From Phycisphaerae bacterium (GTDB lineage: Bacteria; Planctomycetota; Phycisphaerae; UBA1845): a DNA stretch of 64,000 bases. The stretch lies in assembly GCA_029260235.1 (NCBI GenBank), contig JAJDDP010000009.1, forward strand, positions 33,711 through 97,710, written 5' to 3'. Below, piece after piece: positions 51,678 to 60,845 of this stretch. Under the pieces are notes generated by a model that was given only the letters and a program-made list of their open reading frames with translations, ran no database searches and was not told the origin of the DNA. The position numbers and the translations under genes were made by a program. Numbering within the stretch: the stretch's first letter is position 1; every line of letters begins with the position of its first letter.

Positions 51678-53414
51678 CTAGTCCAGATAGCCCAATTCTT
51701 GCAGTCGTTTGTTGATCAGCTCTTCGTCTTCGGTCGCGTAGGTGCGATCTTCGCTCCCAGCAGTCTGCGTGTCGGCTTCGCCGGCAACCAGCGGTCGTTT
51801 GGTTACGAACTCATCATCGATGGCCTTGGTGAGCACCACGCCATCCATATCCTCGGGGACGGGTTCACCCAGCAGGTACATTAATGTGGGGATGACATCC
51901 ATCAGGCGGGCGCCTTCGATGGTCCTACCGGATGGGATCATCGGGCCTTGGGCAGCAAGGATGCCGAACTCGCGGTGAGTCCCGCTCTTGGCGGCGTAGA
52001 ACTTCTCTGCACCCGGCGCATCCAAGGCCAACCGCTCGATGGAAACTGTAGTGGCTGACTGAACCGACGACTTCCCTTGATAGGCATATCCGTTTGGATA
52101 GGTGCAGCGCAGGAGGACGTCTGGGCTTCGCTCTTTGTAGTCGCCCTCGTAGACGTCGTCGCGGTGGATGAATTGGGTGACCACCTTCTCCCCGGTGATC
52201 GGATCGGTCCAGTCCTGCAGCTTCTTCTTCAGCTCTGCCACGACCTGATCGTACTGTGACCCAGCCTCAACGACTCCCGAAGGCTCGCGATCCTTTACGT
52301 TGATCCAAATGGTTTGCAGATAGGGCAGCTCTTCGCTGAACGCCCTGGTCTTGGACCAATCGATTCCTCCGAATCGCAGGTAAGACTCCATCTTGTTGGC
52401 GATGCCCTGCTTGCGGCGGAAGATGTAGGCTTTGACTTTCGGCGGCAAGAAGCGCAATCCCCAGAATTTCGCTTTGTTGATGATCCGCATTTTCAGGCCC
52501 GCCTTAGGCCCGCCGCCCCGGAACGCCAGGAAGCCGTTATCCGCCAGCCACTTGTTCATGTAGAGAACGTGGTCACCCGAACCGCCGAATCCGTGGTCGG
52601 AGCAGATGATCTTGATCGAATCAGCCGGGCACGCTTCTAGGATCTTGGGCAGCCAATCGTCCAGTCGTTTGTAGACCTCGAAGATGGCGTTGGAGACCAT
52701 CCTGCTGCTCGATTTGGTGTAGAGCGGGCTGTTCGGGTCGGTGAAGCGCCAGAAGTGATGTCCGATCAAGTCAGACTCGCCGAATAGAACCATGAATACA
52801 TCCCAGGCTTCGCGGTTCAACAGGTATAGGGCGGTCTTGGCCTTCTGGTCGATGACCGACAGGATTTCCTTGAGGGCTTCCTCGTGCTTGTCCTCGCTCA
52901 TCAGCCCCATGATGTTGGCTGAGGTGATGTACGGGCCGACGTTTTCACGCAGCTCGTTGAGCAACTCGGGCGGGTGCATGCTGGTTTGGTCAGCCTCACT
53001 GGCTGCTCCGGGTGCGTCGAAACCGCAGATGAGCGCCCCGTTGATCGACTCAGGCGGGTAAGAAACCGGAACGCCCATGCAGGCCACCCGCTTGCCAGAG
53101 CTACTGAGCAGACTCCACACCGTCTTGGAACGCACCCGCTTGGCATTGACGAACTGAATGCCATGCGTGCCGGGGACCCGCTCGGTGAAATCGAACACGC
53201 CATGCTTGCCGGGGTTCTTGCCGGTCAAAAAGCTGGTCCAGGCTGGGTAAGTGAAGTAGGGCACAGTTGATTGCAGTTTCCCGCTGGTTCCCTCTTTCAT
53301 AAACCTGGCGATGTTGGGGAGTTTGCCTTCTTTGATCCAGGGATCCATCAGATCAAAGGTGGCTCCATCCCACCCGATGATTACAGCCTTGTGCGCTTTG
53401 GGCGTATCAGACAT
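51678..53414 (-). CDS. Type I phosphodiesterase/nucleotide pyrophosphatase (alkaline phosphatase superfamily)
   Basis: AVIIGWDGATFDLMDPWIKEGKLPNIARFM...PAWTSFLTGKNPGKHGVFDF...SDHGFGGSGDHV. Confidence 0.92.
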   Translation of the reverse strand: MSDTPKAHKAVIIGWDGATFDLMDPWIKEGKLPNIARFMKEGTSGKLQSTVPYFTYPAWTSFLTGKNPGKHGVFDFTERVPGTHGIQFVNAKRVRSKTVWSLLSSSGKRVACMGVPVSYPPESINGALICGFDAPGAASEADQTSMHPPELLNELRENVGPYITSANIMGLMSEDKHEEALKEILSVIDQKAKTALYLLNREAWDVFMVLFGESDLIGHHFWRFTDPNSPLYTKSSSRMVSNAIFEVYKRLDDWLPKILEACPADSIKIICSDHGFGGSGDHVLYMNKWLADNGFLAFRGGGPKAGLKMRIINKAKFWGLRFLPPKVKAYIFRRKQGIANKMESYLRFGGIDWSKTRAFSEELPYLQTIWINVKDREPSGVVEAGSQYDQVVAELKKKLQDWTDPITGEKVVTQFIHRDDVYEGDYKERSPDVLLRCTYPNGYAYQGKSSVQSATTVSIERLALDAPGAEKFYAAKSGTHREFGILAAQGPMIPSGRTIEGARLMDVIPTLMYLLGEPVPEDMDGVVLTKAIDDEFVTKRPLVAGEADTQTAGSEDRTYATEDEELINKRLQELGYLD

Positions 53415-53480
53415 TTTTCTCTTCTCGTCGCAGTAGGAACCAGAGACAACATCGCCTCGGTTCGTGGTTGATCTCTTGCT

Positions 53481-55223
53481 CTATAGGTATCCAAGTCCAG
53501 AGAGGCGGGCTTCGATCGCCTGCTTCTCTTCGTCGGTATATTCACGGTTTTCTTGGTCGTCGCCCTCGTCTGACGGGGCGATGTCTTGCGTTTGTCCTGC
53601 CTCGATTCGTCCGCTGATGATGTCAGAGAGCACTTTACCATCCACATCATCGGGGGGCGTCAGCCCCAACATCGCCAGGGCGGTGGGAACTACATCGATC
53701 AGGTCAGCCTGTTCCTTCTCGCCTTGGGCCAGGCTGATATGAGGGCCGCCGGCGATCAGTACACCGTTTCGGCGATGAATGCCGGTGATGTCACGACCTG
53801 GCACTGCCGGGCCTTCAGGCCAATAGACCGGAGATTCTGAATCGTGTTTTGGGTGGGATTTCCCCATGGTAAAGGTGTTGCCCTCCCACCAATCCAGAAT
53901 CAAGTCGGGGGCCATGGCTACCAGGTCGCCTTTGTAGATGTCGCGTGACCGGTAGGCCTTGGGGATAACTTGTTCCCCCGTCTTGGGGTCCTTCAGGCCT
54001 GTCAGTGCGCTAATAACTTGCTCGCACGCATCGTCGTAGGCGCTGCCATCTTCAACGGTTCCTTGGGCAAAGAGGCTTTTGCGGTTGAGCCAGACGCACG
54101 GCGACAGGGTGAAGCCTTCGTAGACAAATGCAGTTGTCTTGCTCCAATCCACCGCGGGTAAACTCATCGACTCGATGGCGCTTCTCCCGCCGGGGATGAG
54201 GCGCACCAGGGCAGCCTTTTGTTTGGCTGACAGCGTGCGCCGCAGGAAACTGTCTGCCGTCGAAGCCAGTTTCGACTTGAGTCCGCCCTGGGTATTTGCC
54301 CAAGTCAGCAGGCCTGCCTGGGCCAAGGCGTTATTGAGTCGAACTTGAGGCCCGCAGGTCGGACCAGCTCCGTGGTCGGACATAATCATCACGTCCGCTT
54401 CGGGGAATGCCTCCATAAGCCGGGCAAGTTCGAGATCGCAGTGGATGTAGATCTGTTCGATGGCATCCTCAAAGGCCTGGTACTCTGCTGACTCTACACC
54501 CGGGCATTGCGGGTGAGTGGGATCTTGCAGATGCCAAAAATGGTGCTGCACCTGGTCCGTCGCATTATAGATGATGATTAGCGCATCGACTGGCTGCTCA
54601 TCGATCATAGCCAGGGTAATGTCAGTGCGCAGTGATTCGACACGTTTGAATTCTGCGATGGCACCCCGCCGGTCGTCGTCCGTCTTCATGTTGCCCAGGT
54701 GTCGATTATCAATGCGATAGGATCCGACCTTTTGCTGCACGCGCTCGAACAGTTCAGCCGGGTGGGCGATGCCGCTTCGTTCATCCGGCGCATCTAGCCC
54801 GCTGATCATGAATCCGTCGATGGCTTTAGGTGGGTAGGTCATGGGGACATTGACGCAACCGACAGCTAAGCCCGCCCGATTCAATAGCGCGCAGATGTCG
54901 TCATTGCGGTCTCTTCGATGACCACCGTTGGTGTAGTCGAATTGGTACTCCCCGTCCTTGCCCGGGGTTACGAAATCAAACAGCCCATGCTTACCGGCAT
55001 TCTTGCCGCTCAAGAAACTGGGCCAAGCAGTGGCAGTCACTGGCGGAATCGTTGATCGCAAAGGTCTGTAGCTGCCGCGGTCGATCAGCTTCTGCACAGC
55101 CGGGAGCTTTCCAGCGGCTAGGTATCGCTCGAGCAGCTCCGGCGTTGCCCCGTCCCAGCCAATCAACAGCAAAGCAGGATGGCGCGTACCGCTCGATTGG
55201 TTGTCGTTTGTCTCTGCACTCAT
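53481..55223 (-). CDS. Type I phosphodiesterase/nucleotide pyrophosphatase, paralog
   Basis: LLLIGWDGATPELLERYLAAGKLPAVQKL...AWPSFLSGKNAGKHGLFDF...SDHGAGPTCGPQ. Confidence 0.92.
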   Translation of the reverse strand: MSAETNDNQSSGTRHPALLLIGWDGATPELLERYLAAGKLPAVQKLIDRGSYRPLRSTIPPVTATAWPSFLSGKNAGKHGLFDFVTPGKDGEYQFDYTNGGHRRDRNDDICALLNRAGLAVGCVNVPMTYPPKAIDGFMISGLDAPDERSGIAHPAELFERVQQKVGSYRIDNRHLGNMKTDDDRRGAIAEFKRVESLRTDITLAMIDEQPVDALIIIYNATDQVQHHFWHLQDPTHPQCPGVESAEYQAFEDAIEQIYIHCDLELARLMEAFPEADVMIMSDHGAGPTCGPQVRLNNALAQAGLLTWANTQGGLKSKLASTADSFLRRTLSAKQKAALVRLIPGGRSAIESMSLPAVDWSKTTAFVYEGFTLSPCVWLNRKSLFAQGTVEDGSAYDDACEQVISALTGLKDPKTGEQVIPKAYRSRDIYKGDLVAMAPDLILDWWEGNTFTMGKSHPKHDSESPVYWPEGPAVPGRDITGIHRRNGVLIAGGPHISLAQGEKEQADLIDVVPTALAMLGLTPPDDVDGKVLSDIISGRIEAGQTQDIAPSDEGDDQENREYTDEEKQAIEARLSGLGYL

Positions 55224-56812
55224 GCGATACTCGGTTCCTGATTTTCCAAGCTAACACGGTCAATTTTTCCCGTAGACGTCTTGGGAAGTTGTTCGAGGAA
55301 GAATACTTCTTGGGGCAGCATGTATCCTGGAATTCGCTTGGCTAAGTGTCGCTCCAGTTCATTGCGATCCAAGCTAGTTCCCTTGTGGCGCACGACACAT
55401 GCCCGGATGCGGTTGCCGATCTGATCGTCGGGTACAGCCACCACGCAAACTTCATTGACTTGGTCATGGCTATAAGCCGCTGATTCAATTTCGCCCAATT
55501 CGATGCGATAGCCTCGGCTCTTGATCATGTGGTCGCGCCGGCCCTTGAAGGTCAGGTTGCCCGAGTCGTTCCAAATGGCTACGTCGCCTGTGCAGTAGAG
55601 CGTGCGCGTGCTGCCGGTCAGCTTCTCATCAACCACAAAGCGTGCGGCAGTCTGCTGTTCGTCGGCCCAATACCCAAGTGCAACGGTCGGTCCGTCTACC
55701 ACGATTTCGCCTTCAGTATTGATATCGGTGATGGCTACGCCAACATTGTTACGCAGATAAATGGTGTCACCACTTGACCCTGTTCCGATAGAAACCGGCG
55801 CATCTCCACTTGGAGGGGCGGGAACGCGGTAGGCAGTGCAAACATTGGTTTCGGTCGGGCCGTAGAAGTTGAACCAATCAGCGTGGGGCAGCTTTTCCAT
55901 CCAGGAGCGCAAGTATTTCGTGGCGAAGACTTCGCCGGCAAAGATGATCTTGCGCAATTTTGGATAGTTGAATCGATCCACGCGCCCCCGCTCCCACATT
56001 TGGATGAGGATGGACGGCACCGAATACCAAACAGTGATGCCGGCTGAGTCGATCCATTGGGCTAGACTGGGCGGAAACATGGAAGCTCCGTCGGGCACCA
56101 ACACCAACGTCGCCTGCGATCTTGAGGCGACGTATAGATCGAAGATCGACAAGTCAAAGTGAAAAGGGGCGTGGCTGGATAACCGGTCGTTAGGCCCGAC
56201 CTGCACCTCATCGCAGCTCCAGTCAACAAAGGCCAAGGCGTTTCGATGGGAGATCATCACGCCCTTGGGTTGGCCTGTGCTGCCGGAGGTGTAGAGGATG
56301 TAAGCCAGGTCGTCCGGGCCAACCGAAGCGGGATGATCGAGAGGCGAACAGTCCATCACTTCGGCGCGGGTAATCACCGGGAACTCGAAATTGCCTGCTA
56401 GCGACTCGGGCACTTCGTCAGCATCCATCAGGACAAGTTGCTGCACGCCCGAACCATCAAGTTGGCCGATCAGTCGCTTGGCCTGTTGCATGCAGGTGCA
56501 AACGGACTTCATGCCGCAGTTGCGAATCATGTAGGCGAGCCGGGGCGTCGGGGCGCCAATATCCAGCGGCACATAGGCAGCCCCCGAAGCCATGATGCCA
56601 TAGAGGGAGGCCACTGCATCGCTGCTCTTGGGCATCATGACGCCCACGCGATCACTCTGCTGGATGTTGGATTTCTTGAGCTGGGCGGCCAGCCGTCCAG
56701 CCCGATCCGCCAATTCACCATAGCTGAGGCTACCCCGAGCATCTTCGACTGCGGGATGGTCGGGACGAATGCGGGCTGCATCCTCGAGTAGATTGGTTAG
56801 TAGATTAATCAT
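55220..56812 (-). CDS. Stand-alone amino-acid adenylation (NRPS A-domain-like) enzyme
   Basis: AYILYTSGSTGQPKGVMISH, FHFDLSIFD, GYRIELGEIE, LPKTSTGKIDR; 4-bp overlap with downstream phosphodiesterase. Confidence 0.92.
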   Translation of the reverse strand: MINLLTNLLEDAARIRPDHPAVEDARGSLSYGELADRAGRLAAQLKKSNIQQSDRVGVMMPKSSDAVASLYGIMASGAAYVPLDIGAPTPRLAYMIRNCGMKSVCTCMQQAKRLIGQLDGSGVQQLVLMDADEVPESLAGNFEFPVITRAEVMDCSPLDHPASVGPDDLAYILYTSGSTGQPKGVMISHRNALAFVDWSCDEVQVGPNDRLSSHAPFHFDLSIFDLYVASRSQATLVLVPDGASMFPPSLAQWIDSAGITVWYSVPSILIQMWERGRVDRFNYPKLRKIIFAGEVFATKYLRSWMEKLPHADWFNFYGPTETNVCTAYRVPAPPSGDAPVSIGTGSSGDTIYLRNNVGVAITDINTEGEIVVDGPTVALGYWADEQQTAARFVVDEKLTGSTRTLYCTGDVAIWNDSGNLTFKGRRDHMIKSRGYRIELGEIESAAYSHDQVNEVCVVAVPDDQIGNRIRACVVRHKGTSLDRNELERHLAKRIPGYMLPQEVFFLEQLPKTSTGKIDRVSLENQEPSIA

Positions 56813-56818
56813 GTTTGC

Positions 56819-57076
56819 TTAGGAAACCACCTGCTTTTTTTCGACATAGGCAACCAGGGCGTTCATGGTTTCAAAATTCTCCGGCATGATGTCCAAGTCT
56901 TCGACCTTGATGCCAAAATTCGATTCGAGAAACTCGATCAGTTGGTGCAACCCAACCGAATCCACGACGCCGCCTGCCCCCAAGAGAGGATCTTCAGGCC
57001 CTGGGACGCGAGATTCATCGTCGAAAAGGATTTCTTTGCAGATGTAATCGTTCAATGACGCTTGTACGTCGGCCAT
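56819..57076 (-). CDS. Acyl/peptidyl carrier protein
   Basis: 85 aa, GAGGVVDSVGLHQLIEFLESNFGIKVEDLDI with DSxx attachment motif. Confidence 0.9.
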   Translation of the reverse strand: MADVQASLNDYICKEILFDDESRVPGPEDPLLGAGGVVDSVGLHQLIEFLESNFGIKVEDLDIMPENFETMNALVAYVEKKQVVS

Positions 57077-57163
57077 TTGTCCACCTCATTAGATCGTATC
57101 AAAAGATGTCGGTCCCGCTGTCTTGAGGCTGCTCGACTTCAACCCGGCAAGTTCACGAAGTTA

Positions 57164-58213
57164 TCACGGTGCGCTTCCAACCCCGACAGCCTCTCGTTGT
57201 TCGACGGGGCTGGGCGCGTGGTACGTTCCATTCTCGGTGGAAAGGGCTTTTGCTTCAAACCGAATCGTGTCCTGGTTGACGTCCACACTTAGCCGGCGCC
57301 ATGTCCACCACTCCCAGGGATACTTGCGAACGTATTGGTCCAGGACGGCCACACAATCCTCAACACAAGCTTGGACTGCCTGGACTGAATCCTCTTCGCA
57401 GCAAATGGGCGGATGGGCGATCAGGCGATGCCGCGTACCACCATCGGGAATAGCGTAAACCGATATGATTGGTGCCCCGGTATGGGCTGCCAATCGGGCT
57501 GGCCCGGTCGGCAATTGCATGGCGCCGCCCAAGAATGGGACATCCGCAAAGTCGGTGCCCATCATGCCATCGCCATTCATGCCCACAGTCTCTCCTTGCT
57601 CGAGCAATTTGACCATGGTTCGGAAGGTGAAGAAGGGGCGATGGTAAATCACCTTCAACCCGCTGGCCTCTTCTGCGCGGGCCAGGGTATTGACTGCCAG
57701 CTTGGAAACTTGGCCTATAGTCTGCCCGGCATAGGTTTCGCCGCGGAAGACATGGTGATGGTTGTCAAAGCCCTGGGCCTTCATCGCCGGCCAAACCATT
57801 TTGGCCATGCCGAAATGAAAGACCAAGAGGATAACCCCCTTACCCTCTGCCTGGGCGGCTTCCATGTATTCCCGGCCTTCAAGTTGTGGGTAGGCGCGTT
57901 TGACGAAGCGACGGCCTCGCGCTGATGGGTATAGGTACCATTCGATGAAACGCTGATGTTTTGACACCAAGTAGCGCCGCATTGCGGTTTCTACCGGCAG
58001 ATCCGAATTGATTTTCCGCAAGGCTAGGCCCAGTGCGTGGCGAACACGCTTTTGCCCGCCAGCAAGCGACACAAGCCAGTGGAGGCTACCCAGCATCCGA
58101 GTGATGTGGACCGCCCAAACAGGCCCCAGCAGCCGCATGACGGCTAGATGAGGTACATATACATACCAAACGCACAAGCTCTTGATTAGTCGCTGGATCA
58201 TTGTTCTCAGCAA
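57164..58213 (-). CDS. LpxL/HtrB-like lysophospholipid acyltransferase
   Basis: KGVILLVFHFGMAKMVWP, MNGDGMMGTDFADVPFLGGAMQLPTGPARLAAHTGAPIISVYA. Confidence 0.88.
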   Translation of the reverse strand: MLRTMIQRLIKSLCVWYVYVPHLAVMRLLGPVWAVHITRMLGSLHWLVSLAGGQKRVRHALGLALRKINSDLPVETAMRRYLVSKHQRFIEWYLYPSARGRRFVKRAYPQLEGREYMEAAQAEGKGVILLVFHFGMAKMVWPAMKAQGFDNHHHVFRGETYAGQTIGQVSKLAVNTLARAEEASGLKVIYHRPFFTFRTMVKLLEQGETVGMNGDGMMGTDFADVPFLGGAMQLPTGPARLAAHTGAPIISVYAIPDGGTRHRLIAHPPICCEEDSVQAVQACVEDCVAVLDQYVRKYPWEWWTWRRLSVDVNQDTIRFEAKALSTENGTYHAPSPVEQREAVGVGSAP

Positions 58214-58265
58214 TCGCCTCAGTGGTCCTATCTAGGTCGGCTAATCCCCGGGTCACAAACACAAA

Positions 58266-58298
58266 TCCCCCATTGATCATCGACTGACCAATGGGGGA
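58266..58298 (-). terminator. Terminator-like hairpin between glycosyltransferase and acyltransferase genes
   Basis: Perfect 10-bp arms TCCCCCATTG/CAATGGGGGA, 13-nt loop; minus-strand continuation TTTGTGTTTGTG. Confidence 0.55.
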
Positions 58299-58367
58299 GC
58301 ATTGATAATCGTGTTATACCCTGCGTTTGTTCGACTCCTCGGGATGGTTATTGAACCCATGGAGTTT

Positions 58368-59639
58368 CTAGGCGTACCCCAGAATTGCTTCGGCAGGAAG
58401 CTTCCCAGTGGTTTCCATTGCCTTCATATAAGAATCAACCAATTCGCCTGTAGTGGCTAGGCGGTCGTACTTAGCGTAAGCGACTTCCCGGGCTTTGTCG
58501 CCTAGACGCTTGGCCAATTCTTTATCGGTCAACACCTTAAGCAGGGCTTGGCCCATTGCCCGAGCGTCGTGGTCTGCGGTGACCAGGGCTTCGACCCCGT
58601 CACGCAGGCCTTGGCTTGAACCCTCCGTGACCACAACAGGCTTGCCAGCCGCCATGAAATTGAGCAGCTTGACCGGAACGCCTGGGCAATCCGGACGGGG
58701 AACCGCGGAAGTGTCAGCCGCAGCCAAGTACGGAGGTAGCTCAGAAAAAGGGATCACGGGCGGATACAGAACGGCATGGTCAACGCCCTCAGCCCGAGCA
58801 ATCTCGTCGATTTCCTGCCTTTGGGCCTCGTCGTCCAGGGTACGCACAAAGGCGAGCTTGGCATTGGGCAGCTTGGCCAGGACTTCTTTCATGGCTTGGA
58901 GTAAGTAATCGATTCGCTGAAATTTGTTCAATACGCCGGTGTAGACGATCAACGGATCGTCCTGGCCAACGCCCATCCTGGCCCGCGCATCTCCCGGCTC
59001 TACGTCGGCGAACATGGACAAGTCGATGCCGAGCTTGATCATATCAACGCGGTTGCCGGCGACACCGGTATTTAGAAGAAAGTCACGGATCGTCGGAGTG
59101 TAGCACAGCACCCGATCAGCCAGTCGCGGCACACCATGGTCAAGGATGACCGCAAGCATCTTGGCCAACTTTGGAGGCCAAATGAACTTGTAGGTGTGCA
59201 GCTCATCGATCATCGTGTTGACTGCCCCGTAGACCAGGGGCACGCCTGTGGCCCACTTTGTCAAGCAGCCAGCCATGGCGCCTTCGTAGTTGATGCCATG
59301 AATCACATCAAGCTTGTGCTTGCGGGCAATACTAATAGCTTTGAAGGTCAGCAACACATCCCAGTACATCTTGGCGACGCTGGGGCCTACAACGATGTTG
59401 TCCACCGGGCCTACTTTTGGAATGCGATGGATGTTGACGCCGCGAACCGGTTGCGGTTGATGAGATGCGTAGGTGATAACATGGACTTCATGCCCAAGCT
59501 CCACCAAAGCCTCTGCCTTCTCTCGAATGCCGCCGGGCGTTCCGTGGCTTGCCGGAAATGGGCAAGCCGCGATGATCCCAACACGCAATGGACGACTCCC
59601 GTTTGATGGTTGCGGCTGCTCGCCTCTTCGGCTGAACAT
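58368..59639 (-). CDS. Glycosyltransferase family 4
   Basis: IIAACPFPASHGTPGGIREKAEALVELGHEVHVIT...IVYTGVLNKFQRIDYLLQAM...AAGKPVVVTEGSSQGLRDG. Confidence 0.92.
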   Translation of the reverse strand: MFSRRGEQPQPSNGSRPLRVGIIAACPFPASHGTPGGIREKAEALVELGHEVHVITYASHQPQPVRGVNIHRIPKVGPVDNIVVGPSVAKMYWDVLLTFKAISIARKHKLDVIHGINYEGAMAGCLTKWATGVPLVYGAVNTMIDELHTYKFIWPPKLAKMLAVILDHGVPRLADRVLCYTPTIRDFLLNTGVAGNRVDMIKLGIDLSMFADVEPGDARARMGVGQDDPLIVYTGVLNKFQRIDYLLQAMKEVLAKLPNAKLAFVRTLDDEAQRQEIDEIARAEGVDHAVLYPPVIPFSELPPYLAAADTSAVPRPDCPGVPVKLLNFMAAGKPVVVTEGSSQGLRDGVEALVTADHDARAMGQALLKVLTDKELAKRLGDKAREVAYAKYDRLATTGELVDSYMKAMETTGKLPAEAILGYA

Positions 59640-60845
59640 GGTTTTCCCCCTCGACTGTGAATACTGAACCTGGAGTGCCTTCTTACAGCGCCCCCAATGG
59701 ATTTGAAAATCACCTTTCGAAGCGACTCGACTTCGAATCGATGAGACCCCACCTGACGATCAGATTTCCCGGAACTTCCCCCGGCGATCAAACCATGCCA
59801 CGCCCACCCAGCCAAACTGGATCATTGGGGCGACATTATTCGGTCAAGCCACAATATTCCGAAGATTATCGCAAACCGACTGGTGGACCCCACCCATCGC
59901 GATGATCCGCTTTCGAAATGCCTAGTCCTTGGCTCGGAACACGGGTTTGCCCGAATTGTAGCCGCCGCCCGGCCTGGGGACAATCTTCGTCCCCGAAAAA
60001 ACGAAGAAACGCTACAAGGCCCTGGTAAACAGGGCATGACGCCGTCGGTGCGGTTAGCAAAGGCCTGGGCTGCCGAAGATCGGCGCTCGCGTGCATTCCG
60101 GGTGGATGGACACCCGCATAGCCCGATAACCAGCGAGCACATCAGAAAAATCCGATCAAACCCCAAACATGTACGGAATTATGCCCGGGTCTCTCTAGTC
60201 GTCTCTAAGCTTGTTGGTCAATGGTTCTCGGACGCCCCAAAGTGACTCAAAACAAGAGGAAACCGCGAATCCTCTTGCAGTTGGGATTGCACGGTGATAA
60301 GATACGGGGCAAGTTAGCAAGGGGAGTGAAGCACCTAAGCGACCGGATGGATGATCAAATCTCGTAAACTTGTCATTTGGGCCGAGTAGTTACCCCCGCG
60401 TTGCGCAGGTCGCTTTGTAGCAGTTGAAGGGTATCGCGAACAAACGAGGGGCGGCATATCGAGTCAACCCCGCACGACGGAGCTGGCGAGTTGACTTGGG
60501 GAGGCGGAGGCAAGAACACAACAAGACAAATCAACAACGGGTGCTGTGTGCATAAGCAGCTCGACATCGCCCGACAAAAAAACAGGGGTGCGTTTTGTAG
60601 AAGTGGGGAGGGTTTTGTACCGCTAGCCCTTCAGCACTTCGTGGAGCACTTGGGAGGCGGTTTTGAGACGGAGGATTCGGAAAGAAACGTTTATTGTCGT
60701 GCCTTGAGTGCTTCGCCCGTGTGCAGGGCACTCTGGTCCGTTGACGCCCGACGATAAGGGTGGCCAACGGTGATTCCGTACTCAGCTTTTTAGCGGTGTT
60801 TCGGTTTAGTGATTGGGAAGGGTTCCCTAACGGAGGTATTGGATT

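Noticed and set aside
59640-60245. Several overlapping ORFs on both strands (e.g. 59822..60166, 59883..60245)
   Set aside because: No domain-like sequence, mutually overlapping; consistent with spurious ORFs in GC-rich DNA.
60240-60845. Possible riboswitch or sRNA in the ~600-bp leader before the Cys-rich gene
   Set aside because: No recognisable c-di-GMP or other riboswitch core; kept as unassigned non-coding sequence.
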